NCBI GenBank assembly: GCA_041635755.1
Contig: JBFKUL010000034.1
Location: forward strand, 1 to 16,463
Reading direction: 5' to 3'
DNA length: 16,463 nt
From: JBFKUL01 sp041635755
GTDB taxonomy: Bacteria; Pseudomonadota; Gammaproteobacteria; Burkholderiales; SG8-39
The notes beneath the pieces are model-generated. The model did not search any database, was not told where the DNA came from, and saw only the letters and a list, made by a program, of their open reading frames with translations. Of this stretch, positions 7,308-14,216 are shown piece by piece. Each line of letters begins with the position of its first letter. Position 1 is the first letter of the stretch. Both the position numbers and the translations under genes were made by a program.

Positions 7308-7967
7308 GTGGCGCAGTACTTCTCGATCCACCCCACGCATCCGCAGGCCAGACTGATTCGTCAAGCCGAACAGATCGTTCGACAAGGCGGACTGATCGCG
7401 TACCCGACCGACTCCTGCTACGCGCTCGGGTGCCATATCGGCGATGCCAGGGCGCTCGAGCGGCTGCGGCGCGTTCGCGGCTTGGACGACAGGCACCACC
7501 TGACGCTGATGTGCCGCGACCTGTCCGAGATCGCGACCTACGCCGTGGTCGACAACGTCCAGTACCGCCTGCTCAAGGCCGCGACGCCGGGAAGCTACAC
7601 GTTCATCCTGCGCGCGACGCGCGAACTGCCGCGGCGCCTGCTGCATCCCCGGCGCAAGACGATCGGCGTTCGCGTCCCCGCGCATGCCGTGGCGCATGAA
7701 CTGCTGGCCGCGCTGAACGAGCCGATGCTCTCGGCAACGCTCGCTTTGCCGGGGGAGGCAGTGCCCCTGTCGGACGCACACGAAATCCGTGATCGCCTCG
7801 AGCATGCCGTCGATCTCGTAATCGATGCGGGGACCTGCGGCATCGAGCCCACCACGGTGATCGATCTGACGACTGACGCTCCGAGTGTGCTGCGCCGCGG
7901 TCGGGGATCGCTGGCGCCGCTCGGCCTTGCGTCTGAGGCGATGACTGATGCGGAAGTTGCGCGCTAG
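7308..7967 (+). CDS. yciO: YciO-type Sua5/YrdC-fold protein
   Basis: A 219-residue protein closely matching E. coli YciO throughout as I recall it: QYFSIHPTHPQARLIRQA at the start, GGLIAYPTDSCYALGC, LTLMCRDLSE, TPGSYTFIL, RRKTIGVRVP and PTTVIDLT. The Sua5/YrdC fold binds double-stranded RNA and ATP. Relatives TsaC/Sua5 make the threonylcarbamoyl-AMP intermediate of tRNA t6A, but YciO is a separate paralogue whose role is not settled, so this should not be called TsaC. The GTG at 7308 is chosen because the matched N-terminus begins there. The same frame is open back to 6714 through rnm, without meaning. It starts 4 nt after rnm, with G-rich sequence (7292–7296 and 7304–7306) as a possible ribosome site. 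Confidence 0.92.
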   Translation: MAQYFSIHPTHPQARLIRQAEQIVRQGGLIAYPTDSCYALGCHIGDARALERLRRVRGLDDRHHLTLMCRDLSEIATYAVVDNVQYRLLKAATPGSYTFILRATRELPRRLLHPRRKTIGVRVPAHAVAHELLAALNEPMLSATLALPGEAVPLSDAHEIRDRLEHAVDLVIDAGTCGIEPTTVIDLTTDAPSVLRRGRGSLAPLGLASEAMTDAEVAR

Positions 7968-7997
7968 GCCGGCCGTCGCGGCCGTGCCGCGCTCATT

Positions 7998-8006
7998 TGA
8001 TAGAAT
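7998..8006 (+). promoter_or_regulatory. Candidate extended -10 promoter before the M50 protease gene
   Basis: TGATAGAAT provides a TGn extension plus TAGAAT (5 of 6 matches to the -10 consensus). No good -35 is visible, but an extended -10 can dispense with one. The predicted start near 8013 gives a leader of about 17 nt. This 63-nt gap is the widest inside the 4282–12112 run, so a secondary promoter for the M50–trpS–scpAB–rluB half is plausible. Confidence 0.35.
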
Positions 8007-8030
8007 CGAGCGCTTTTCGGCCACCTATTA

Positions 8031-8696
8031 ATGGACGTCATCCAACTCGTACAGACGATCGCGATCTACGCCCTTCCGGTGCTATTCGCGATCACCCTGC
8101 ACGAGGCGGCGCATGGCTACGTGGCGCGGCATTTCGGCGACATGACCGCGCATGCCCAGGGCCGTATCAGTCTTAACCCGCTGCGGCACATCGACATGGT
8201 CGGGACCATCATCGTGCCGCTGCTGATCCTCGTGACGAGCAAGCTCGCCGGGACCGGCGGCTTTCTGTTCGGCTGGGCGAAGCCAGTGCCGGTGAATTTC
8301 TCCGCGCTGCGCAAGCCGCGCCAGCACATGGCGCTGGTGGCCGCGGCCGGACCGGGCGCGAATCTGGCCATGGCGCTCGGCTGGGCGCTGCTGCTCAAGC
8401 TCGCGATCGCGCTGCCGGACCACGGCTATACCCATGCCATGGCCGAGATGGCGAAGGCCGGGGTCATCGTGAACCTGGTGTTCATGTTCCTCAACCTGCT
8501 GCCGATCCTGCCGCTCGACGGCGGACGAATCCTTGCCAGTCTGTTGCCGAGCCGCGCCGCATGGCAGTACGCGAAGCTTGAGCCCTGGGGCTTGCCGATC
8601 CTGCTCCTGTTGCTGGTGACCAACGTGCTTGGCATCGTGCTGGGGCCGCTGATTTTCGCCTCGGCTTCCTTGATCCGCGCTTTCGTGCTGCTCTAG
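8031..8696 (+). CDS. M50 (site-2) family membrane metalloprotease
   Basis: A 221-residue polytopic membrane protein. The zinc motif HEAAH is at residues 24–28 inside the first hydrophobic helix, and the third ligand is Asp163 in LPILPLDGGR, the order of the M50 site-2 protease core. Hydrophobic stretches near residues 5–30, 55–72, 95–125, 135–165 and 185–220 fit four to six membrane segments. No PDZ or CBS domain is present, so this is a minimal M50 rather than RseP. The family cleaves membrane-anchored substrates within the bilayer, but the substrate here is unknown. The ATG lacks a Shine-Dalgarno sequence, so initiation may be near-leaderless or coupled. The gene lies between yciO and trpS. 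Confidence 0.9.
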   Translation: MDVIQLVQTIAIYALPVLFAITLHEAAHGYVARHFGDMTAHAQGRISLNPLRHIDMVGTIIVPLLILVTSKLAGTGGFLFGWAKPVPVNFSALRKPRQHMALVAAAGPGANLAMALGWALLLKLAIALPDHGYTHAMAEMAKAGVIVNLVFMFLNLLPILPLDGGRILASLLPSRAAWQYAKLEPWGLPILLLLLVTNVLGIVLGPLIFASASLIRAFVLL

Positions 8697-8709
8697 GAAA
8701 CGGACCGAA

Positions 8710-9912
8710 ATGTTCGAAACCCGCGTTCTTTCCGGCATGCGCCCGACCGGCAGCCTGCACCTGGGCCACTACCATGGCGTGCTCAGAAACTGGGTCAAGC
8801 TGCAGGCGGAGTACCCGTGCCTGTTCTTCGTCGCGGATTGGCACGCCCTCACCACGGACTATGAGGCGCCGGGCGAAGTGCAGAAGAACGGCTGGGACAT
8901 GGTGGTCGACTGGCTCGCCTCAGGCGTCGATCCCAATCAGGCGACGCTGTTCATCCAGTCGCATGTGCCAGAGCACGCCGAATTGCATCTTTTGCTTTCA
9001 ATGATGGCACCGCTCGGGTGGCTCGAGCGGGTGCCGACGTACAAGGACCAACAGGAAAAGCTGCTCGACAAGGATTTGTCCACTTACGGTTTTCTCGGCT
9101 ACCCGTTGCTGCAGTCGGCGGACATTCTCGTTTACCGGGCAAAATACGTTCCGGTGGGAGAGGACCAAGTGCCGCACGTGGAGTTCACGCGCGAGGTCGC
9201 GCGCCGCTTCAATCACCTCTATGGTCGCGAAGAGGGTTTCGAGGACAAGGCGAAGGCCGCGGTCAAAAAGATGGGCACCAAGAAGGCGCGCCTGTTCAAC
9301 TCGCTGCGCACCAAGTTCCTCGAGCAGGGCGAATCCGAGTCGCTCGCGCGTGCCCAGGCGCGTCTCGAGGAGCAACAGAATCTGTCGCGCGGCGACCGCG
9401 AGCGCCTGTACGGCTGGCTCGAAGGGAGCGGCAAGAAGATCCTCGTTGAGCCCGACGTGCTGCTGACGCAGGCCGCGCGCATGCCGGGATTGGACGGGCA
9501 GAAGATGTCCAAGTCCTACGGCAACGCGATCGCATTGCGCGAAGAGCCCGAAGCGGTGGCGAAGAAGATCCGCACCATGCCGACCGATCCGGCGCGTGTG
9601 AAGCGTGCGGACCCCGGCACACCCGAGAAATGCCCGGTATGGCCGCTGCACCAAATCTACTCGGACGCGGAGCGTCAGGCCTGGGTGCAGAAGGGCTGCA
9701 CCACTGCCGGCATCGGCTGCCTCGAATGCAAGCAACCGGTGATCACGGCTATTCAGGCGGAGCTTGCGCCGATGCGCGAGCGCGCGCAGGTGTACATCGA
9801 CGATCCGACCCTGGTGAAGAGCATCATCGCCGACGGCTGCGACAAGGCGCGACGCCTTGCTGCGGAAACCATGCGCGACGTTCGCGAGGCCATGGGCCTC
9901 GCATACGGCTGA
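8710..9912 (+). CDS. trpS: Tryptophanyl-tRNA synthetase, long form with C-terminal cysteine motif
   Basis: A 400-residue class I synthetase that charges tRNA-Trp. The HIGH-type motif HLGH is at residues 17–20 after RPTGS, and KMSKS is at 265–269. E. coli TrpRS has 334 residues. The extra length is mostly a charged insert at about residues 172–245, between the FTREVARRFNHLYG helix and KMSKS, rich in Lys, Arg and Glu. Cys308, Cys330, Cys337 and Cys340 form C-x21-C-x6-C-x2-C in the anticodon-binding half. This nearly matches the C-x22-C-x6-C-x2-C [4Fe-4S] motif of Thermotoga maritima TrpRS, so an Fe-S cluster is inferred. AGGAAA precedes the ATG by about 10 nt. The stop overlaps the scpA start by one base. 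Confidence 0.96.
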   Translation: MFETRVLSGMRPTGSLHLGHYHGVLRNWVKLQAEYPCLFFVADWHALTTDYEAPGEVQKNGWDMVVDWLASGVDPNQATLFIQSHVPEHAELHLLLSMMAPLGWLERVPTYKDQQEKLLDKDLSTYGFLGYPLLQSADILVYRAKYVPVGEDQVPHVEFTREVARRFNHLYGREEGFEDKAKAAVKKMGTKKARLFNSLRTKFLEQGESESLARAQARLEEQQNLSRGDRERLYGWLEGSGKKILVEPDVLLTQAARMPGLDGQKMSKSYGNAIALREEPEAVAKKIRTMPTDPARVKRADPGTPEKCPVWPLHQIYSDAERQAWVQKGCTTAGIGCLECKQPVITAIQAELAPMRERAQVYIDDPTLVKSIIADGCDKARRLAAETMRDVREAMGLAYG

Positions 9913-10727
9913 TGCGCGAACGGGAAGCACAGGCACAACTGGAGCTGCCGACGCCGGTCGCCAGACTTTACGGCGAGCCGCTCGTGCATTTGCCGCAGGA
10001 TCTGTACATCCCGCCGGATGCGCTCGAGATCGTCCTTGAGGCGTTCGAGGGCCCGCTGGATCTGCTGCTCTACCTGATCCGCAAGCAGAACCTGGACGTG
10101 CTCGACATTCCCATGGCGCCCCTGACACGCCAGTATCTCGAGTATGTCGAGATCATGCGCACCCGGAACCTGGAACTCGCCGCCGAGTATCTGGTGATGG
10201 CGGCCATGCTGATGGCCATCAAGTCGCGCATGCTGCTGCCGAAGCCGCCCGCGGCGCTCGAGGAGGAAGAAGATCCGCGGGCCGAGCTGGTGCGTCGTCT
10301 GCTCGAGTACGAGCGCATGAAGATGGCCGCCCACCAGCTCGACATCCTGCCGCAGGCTGGGCGCGACGTCCTGGCGGTCTCGATCTGGATCGAGCGCACG
10401 GTCATTGAGCGGCTGCCCGATGTCGCGCCGCAGGACCTTGCCGAGGCATGGCGCGGCCTGTTGCACCGCGCGCGCCTGAGTGCGCACCATCATGTTTCAA
10501 GGGAGGAGCTCTCCGTGCGTGAGCATATGAGCATGATTTTGAGGCGCCTTCGCGAGCAACGGGTGCTCGAATTCATCGAGCTGTTCGACCCCTCGCGCGG
10601 AGTCGCGGTGCTGGTCGTCAGCCTGCTCGCTTTGCTGGAGCTGGCGCGCGAGAACCTGATCGAAATGTCGCAAGCGGAATGTTTCGCCCCGATTTACGTA
10701 AAATTAGCCCATGTTGAGCCCAGCTGA
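9912..10727 (+). CDS. scpA: Segregation and condensation protein A (kleisin)
   Basis: A 271-residue kleisin that bridges the SMC heads and binds ScpB in bacterial condensin. The family signature is clear: FEGPLDLLLYLIRKQNLDV, AAEYLVMAAMLMAIKSRMLL, and a C-terminal winged helix with VSLLALLELAREN. The long acidic linker after LPKPP (EEEEDPRAE) is typical. The first 40 residues before the conserved core are an extension often seen in betaproteobacteria. The ATG at 9912 shares its A with the trpS TGA (TGATG), and no clear ribosome site precedes it, so translation is probably coupled to trpS. The stop lies 17 nt inside scpB. An SMC gene is not in the window. Confidence 0.95.
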   Translation: MREREAQAQLELPTPVARLYGEPLVHLPQDLYIPPDALEIVLEAFEGPLDLLLYLIRKQNLDVLDIPMAPLTRQYLEYVEIMRTRNLELAAEYLVMAAMLMAIKSRMLLPKPPAALEEEEDPRAELVRRLLEYERMKMAAHQLDILPQAGRDVLAVSIWIERTVIERLPDVAPQDLAEAWRGLLHRARLSAHHHVSREELSVREHMSMILRRLREQRVLEFIELFDPSRGVAVLVVSLLALLELARENLIEMSQAECFAPIYVKLAHVEPS

Positions 10728-11316
10728 AGCGAAACGTGTCATCGAAGCCGCGCTGCTCGCGTCGCAGGAACCATTGTCGCTTGCCGATCTCAAGCGCCTG
10801 TTCGACGAGGACGTCGGCGCCGACACGCTGCGCCGCCTGCTCGGTGAGCTGCGCGAGGAGTGGGACGGCCGTGCGGTCGAGCTGGTCAATCTTGCGAGCG
10901 GCTGGCGCTTTCAGACGCGCGCGGATTTTCAGCCCTACGTCGATCGGCTCAATCCGGAGAAGCCGCCACGCTATTCGCGCGCCGTGATGGAGACCCTGGC
11001 GATCATTGCCTACCGGCAGCCGGTCACGCGCGGCGACATCGAGGACGTCCGCGGCGTGACGGTCTCGCCGCAGGTGATCAAGACACTCGAGTCGCGGGGC
11101 TGGATCGACATCATCGGGCACCGCGAGACGCCCGGCCGCCCGGCGCTGTACGGCACCACCCGCACCTTCCTCGACGATCTGGGGCTGCGCTCGCTGCAGG
11201 AGCTGCCGCCGCTCGAGGAGATCTCGAAGACCATCGAGCTTGAACCGCAACCGATCCGGGCCCCCGCGGGTGAGGCGCAAGCCGAGCTCGACGAGCCGCG
11301 GCGCGCCGCGGCCTGA
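10711..11316 (+). CDS. scpB: Segregation and condensation protein B
   Basis: A 201-residue ScpB with two winged-helix domains, shown by IEAALLASQEPLSLADLKRL, the central SRAVMETLAIIAYRQPVTRG, IEDVRGV, and LESRGWIDIIGH with RPALYGTT. ScpB dimers bind the ScpA linker in the SMC–ScpAB condensin. The ATG at 10711 overlaps the end of scpA by 17 nt, and no ribosome site is evident, which suggests translational coupling and matched stoichiometry. The C-terminal tail after about residue 175 is Pro/Glu/Ala-rich and is covered by the start of rluB in another frame. Confidence 0.95.
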   Translation: MLSPAEAKRVIEAALLASQEPLSLADLKRLFDEDVGADTLRRLLGELREEWDGRAVELVNLASGWRFQTRADFQPYVDRLNPEKPPRYSRAVMETLAIIAYRQPVTRGDIEDVRGVTVSPQVIKTLESRGWIDIIGHRETPGRPALYGTTRTFLDDLGLRSLQELPPLEEISKTIELEPQPIRAPAGEAQAELDEPRRAAA

Positions 11317-12112
11317 CGCGGGTCGCGCGCCCCAGGGCGCCTCCTCGGCCCGGGCAGGCGAGCCGGTTCGCCTGCAAAAACTTCTTGCGGCGGCCGGGCT
11401 GGGCTCGCGCCGGACGATCGAAGAGTGGATTGAGGCCGGGCGGGTCAGCGTCGGTACGCGCACCGCGAGGCTCGGCGACAAGGCCACGCGCGCAGAGCGC
11501 ATTGCGATCGACGGACAGGTCGTCGAGTTGCGCGAAGCGGCGCCGCTTCCCCGGGTCATTCTGTACCACAAGCCGGTGGGCGAACTCGTCACGCGCGATG
11601 ATCCGGCAGGTCGACCGACCGTGTTCCGGCGTCTGCCGCCCGAGCGCGGGACGCGTTGGGCCGCCGTCGGGCGTCTCGATTTGAACACCTCGGGGCTGCT
11701 GCTGTTTACGGATTCGGGCGAGCTGGCACATCGGCTGATGCATCCTAGACACGAGATCGAGCGAGAGTATGTCGTGCGCGTGCAGGGTGATTTCGCGGCG
11801 CAGGACCGCAGCCGCCTGCTTGCCGGCGTGGAACTCGACGGTGGCAGGGCTTCGTTCACGTCGATTGCGGCCATGCCGCGTCCGGGCCCGGGCGGTACGA
11901 ACCGCTGGCTGCGGGTTGCGCTGCGCGAGGGGCGCAACCGCGAGGTACGGCGCCTGTTCGAGGCCGTCGGCCTGCGCGTAAACCGCCTCGTTCGGGTGCG
12001 CTACGGATTAGTAGAGCTGCCGCGCGACCTCGGGGCGGGGCATTGGCGTGAGCTTGAAGCGAGCGGGGTGCGCAGGCTGATGGCGGCGGTTTCGCTCGAC
12101 GAAGGCACCTGA
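11270..12112 (+). CDS. rluB: 23S rRNA pseudouridine synthase, RsuA/RluB family
   Basis: The N-terminal S4 domain (RLQKLLAAAGLGSRRTIEEW) is followed by the RsuA-type catalytic domain. The catalytic aspartate is Asp137 in GRLDLNTSGLLLFT, and EGRNREVRRLFEAVG near the C-terminus is also conserved. RluB makes pseudouridine 2605 in E. coli 23S rRNA. RluB, rather than RsuA, RluE or RluF, is inferred from the scpB neighbourhood, which is conserved in many bacteria. The basic N-terminal tail (Arg/Pro-rich, about 35 residues) precedes S4. The start is uncertain: GTG 11270 overlaps scpB by 47 nt, TTG 11240 overlaps by 77 nt, and neither has a ribosome site. It is the last gene of the run, before a 141-nt spacer. 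Confidence 0.92.
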   Translation: MRRKPSSTSRGAPRPDAGRAPQGASSARAGEPVRLQKLLAAAGLGSRRTIEEWIEAGRVSVGTRTARLGDKATRAERIAIDGQVVELREAAPLPRVILYHKPVGELVTRDDPAGRPTVFRRLPPERGTRWAAVGRLDLNTSGLLLFTDSGELAHRLMHPRHEIEREYVVRVQGDFAAQDRSRLLAGVELDGGRASFTSIAAMPRPGPGGTNRWLRVALREGRNREVRRLFEAVGLRVNRLVRVRYGLVELPRDLGAGHWRELEASGVRRLMAAVSLDEGT

Positions 12113-12127
12113 GAAGGTCTGCGGGCG

Positions 12128-12156
12128 TTGTGACGGCCTAGAATTGCTGTTAAACT
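12128..12156 (+). promoter_or_regulatory. Candidate promoter of the rimP–nusA–infB operon
   Basis: TTGTGA (12128–12133, 4 of 6 matches) and TAAACT (12151–12156, 4 of 6 matches) are spaced by 17 nt, with a TGn extended -10 element at 12148–12150. The predicted start near 12163 gives a leader of about 91 nt that contains the terminator at 12206–12226. It is the best promoter match in the 141-nt spacer between rluB and rimP. Confidence 0.4.
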
Positions 12157-12205
12157 TCAACGGTTTTTTCGAGCAGCGGGGCGAGAGCCTTGGCCGCTTC
12201 AGGGG

Positions 12206-12226
12206 ATGGGCTTCGGCCCATTTTTT
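12206..12226 (+). terminator. Intrinsic terminator/attenuator with UUCG tetraloop in the rimP leader
   Basis: ATGGGC (12206–12211), loop TTCG and GCCCAT (12216–12221) form a perfect 6-bp stem closed by the very stable C(UUCG)G tetraloop. The T-run reaches 12226, giving five further T's after the stem. This is a textbook intrinsic terminator. It ends transcripts from the rluB side, and because the candidate promoter is upstream of it, it may also act as an attenuator for rimP–nusA–infB. The ATG inside the stem opens an in-frame extension of rimP that should not be taken as its start. Confidence 0.8.
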
Positions 12227-12244
12227 GTTTGCGCCGCCGCATTG

Positions 12245-12250
12245 AAGAGG
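12245..12250 (+). promoter_or_regulatory. Ribosome binding site fixing the rimP start
   Basis: AAGAGG lies 3 nt before the ATG at 12254. It supports this start over the in-frame ATG at 12206, which falls in the terminator stem. Confidence 0.55.
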
Positions 12251-12253
12251 CTG

Positions 12254-12688
12254 ATGGGAACGCTGGACGGCATCGTCGAACGCGTAGTGACCGGAATGGG
12301 GTTCGAGCTGGTCGATTTGCAGGCCTCGAGCCGCGCCCGGCTGATGCGGGTGTTCATCGACCGCTCGCAGGGCGTCTCGGTAGACGATTGCGCGGACGTG
12401 AGCCGGCAACTGTCGAGGGTGTTCGAGGTGGAAGGCGTAGATTACGACCGCCTCGAGGTGTCCTCCCCGGGCTTGGACCGGCCGCTGCGGCGGCCGGCGG
12501 ATTTCGCGCGTTTCGCAGGTCAGCGGGTCGATGTGCGAATGCGATCCCCGGACGCCTCGGGCCGGCGGCGGTTTGTCGGCGAGCTGAGCGCAACGGATGA
12601 GACCACCGCGACGGTGGTGGTCGACGGGCGGCCGGTGGCGCTTGAAATTGCAGGCATGGAACGGGCGCGGCTCGTTCCGGATCTTTGA
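12254..12688 (+). CDS. rimP: Ribosome maturation factor RimP
   Basis: A 144-residue RimP, which binds the 30S subunit and helps late assembly around uS12 and the central pseudoknot. Family features in order: GIVERVVTGMGFELVDLQ at the N-terminus, MRVFIDRSQGVSVDDCADVS with the VEGVDYDRLEVSSPGLDRPL core, then an SH3-like C-terminal domain (GQRVDVRMRSP, FVGELSA, LEIAGMERARLVPDL). The start was chosen by the AAGAGG site and by family length. The A/F-rich upstream extension in frame comes from the leader terminator. It lies 18 nt before nusA, in the arrangement known from E. coli and most proteobacteria. Confidence 0.95.
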   Translation: MGTLDGIVERVVTGMGFELVDLQASSRARLMRVFIDRSQGVSVDDCADVSRQLSRVFEVEGVDYDRLEVSSPGLDRPLRRPADFARFAGQRVDVRMRSPDASGRRRFVGELSATDETTATVVVDGRPVALEIAGMERARLVPDL

Positions 12689-12706
12689 GTTGTGGAGAGA
12701 TTGGGC

Positions 12707-14215
12707 ATGAACCGAGAAATTCTGCTGCTGGTGGACGCCTTGGCGCGCGAGAAGAACGTCAACCGGGACACCGTGTTCGGTGCGCTCGAGCTGGCGCTCG
12801 CCTCGGCGACCAAGAAGCGGTTCAGCGAGGACGTCGACGTGCGCGTCGCGATCGACCGGAACACTGGGGCCTACGATTCGTTCCGACGCTGGAAAGTGGT
12901 GGCGGACGACGCGGTCGAGCTGCCCCCGGCGCAGATCGCGCTGTCGGAAGCCCAGAAGCGCGACGCGGCGCTCAAGCTCGAGGATTACATCGAGGAGCCG
13001 CTCGAGCCGATCGAGTTTGGCCGCATCGGGGCGCAGGCCGCCAAACAGGTGATCGTGCAGCGCATCCGCGATGCCGAGCGGGAGCAGATCCTGGCCGACT
13101 TCCTGTCGCGGGGCGACGAACTGGTCACCGGCACGGTGAAGCGCATGGAGCGCGGCAGCGCGATCATCGAGTCCGGACGCCTTGAGGCGATCCTGCCGCG
13201 CGACCAGATGATCCCCAAGGAGAATCTGCGCATCGGGGACCGGGCGCGCGCCTGGGTGATGAAGATCGACCGCGGCGTGCGTGGACCGCAGCTGATCCTG
13301 TCGCGTACGGCGCCGCAGTTCATCATGAAGCTGTTCGAGCTCGAAGTGCCCGAGATCGAGGAAGGCCTGCTTGAGATCAAGTCGGCCGCGCGCGATCCCG
13401 GCGTGCGCGCCAAGATCGCGGTGCTCAGCCATGACAAGCGCATCGACCCCATTGGTACCTGCGTCGGCATGCGCGGCTCGCGCGTGCAGGCGGTGACCCA
13501 GGAGCTTGCAGGCGAGCGGGTCGACATCATCCTGTGGTCCGCGGATCCGGCGCAGTTCGTCATCGGCGCGCTGGCGCCCGCGGAAGTGAGTTCGATCGTA
13601 GTCGACGAGGAAAAGCACGCCATGGACGTGGTGGTCGACGAGGAGAACCTGGCGATCGCGATCGGCCGCAGCGGTCAGAACGTGCGACTCGCCTCGGAGC
13701 TGACCGGCTGGCAAATCAACTTGATGACCGAAGAGGACTCCACGCGCAAGCAGGAGGAGGAAACCCAGCGGACACGGCAGCTGTTCATGGACCGTATCGA
13801 TGTGGATCAAGAAGTCGCCGACATTCTGATCCAGGAAGGCTTCTCGACGCTCGAGGAGATCGCCTACGTGCCGATCGACGAGCTGCTCGAGATCGAAGCC
13901 TTCGACGAGGAGACGGTGAACGAACTGCGCAACCGGGCGCGCAATGCGTTGCTGGTGGCGGCGATCGCCGACGAGGAGAAAGTTGAAGGCGTCGACCAGA
14001 ATCTGCTGCAGCTCGAAGGCATGGATACGCAGCTTGCCGCGACGCTCGCCGAGCACGGGGTTAAGACGCGCGACGATCTCGCCGACCTGGCGGTTGACGA
14101 GCTTTCCGAGATGACCGGCGTCGAGGGCGAACGCGCCAAGACGCTCATCATGGCGGCCCGGGCGCATTGGTTCGCCGACGAGGCAGCCGCCCAAGAGCAG
14201 AAGGAGGCGTCTTAA
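12707..14215 (+). CDS. nusA: Transcription termination/antitermination factor NusA
   Basis: A 502-residue NusA (E. coli 495) with the complete proteobacterial layout: RNA polymerase-binding N-terminal domain (1 to about 125, ILLLVDALAREKNV), S1 domain (about 133–200, VTGTVKRMERGSAIIESG), KH1 and KH2 (about 200–345, including IDPIGTCVGMRGSRVQAV and AIAIGRSGQNVRLASELTG), and two acidic repeats (about 365–430 and 435–495). NusA modulates pausing, Rho and intrinsic termination, and rRNA/lambda-type antitermination. ATG 12707 is preceded by GGAGAGA at 12694–12700. A GTG at 12692 is in frame but lies inside that ribosome site. It ends one base before infB. NusA autoregulation through leader terminators of this operon is known in E. 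coli and is plausible here. Confidence 0.97.
   Translation: MNREILLLVDALAREKNVNRDTVFGALELALASATKKRFSEDVDVRVAIDRNTGAYDSFRRWKVVADDAVELPPAQIALSEAQKRDAALKLEDYIEEPLEPIEFGRIGAQAAKQVIVQRIRDAEREQILADFLSRGDELVTGTVKRMERGSAIIESGRLEAILPRDQMIPKENLRIGDRARAWVMKIDRGVRGPQLILSRTAPQFIMKLFELEVPEIEEGLLEIKSAARDPGVRAKIAVLSHDKRIDPIGTCVGMRGSRVQAVTQELAGERVDIILWSADPAQFVIGALAPAEVSSIVVDEEKHAMDVVVDEENLAIAIGRSGQNVRLASELTGWQINLMTEEDSTRKQEEETQRTRQLFMDRIDVDQEVADILIQEGFSTLEEIAYVPIDELLEIEAFDEETVNELRNRARNALLVAAIADEEKVEGVDQNLLQLEGMDTQLAATLAEHGVKTRDDLADLAVDELSEMTGVEGERAKTLIMAARAHWFADEAAAQEQKEAS
14201..14207 (+). promoter_or_regulatory. Strong Shine-Dalgarno sequence for infB inside nusA
   Basis: AAGGAGG lies within the last codons of nusA, 9 nt before the GTG at 14217. 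It decides the infB start and would allow efficient initiation although the two genes are one base apart. Confidence 0.75.
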
Positions 14216-14216
14216 C

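Noticed and set aside
6714..7967. Apparent fusion of a PHP-gene region to yciO in one frame
   Set aside because: The frame is open through rnm only by chance. The first 198 codons are arginine-rich shadow sequence, and the YciO match begins exactly at GTG 7308.
7973..7987. Inverted CGGCCG/CGGCCG repeat with a 3-nt loop between yciO and the M50 gene
   Set aside because: The half-sites are short self-complementary GC words, common in this base composition, and no U-run follows.
10618..11937. 439-codon minus-strand frame, with further long minus frames at 8998–10128, 14148–15641 and 6320–7336
   Set aside because: Each is antisense to a confidently identified gene (scpB/rluB, trpS, infB, rnm) and has no domain signature.
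12147..12169. Hairpin (CTGTT/AACGG) followed by six T's after rluB
   Set aside because: The stem is only 5 bp with one wobble pair and overlaps the more convincing extended -10 element, so I did not list it as a terminator.
12206..12253. Upstream ATG start for rimP
   Set aside because: The ATG is the first arm of the leader terminator. ATG 12254 has a ribosome site and fits family length.
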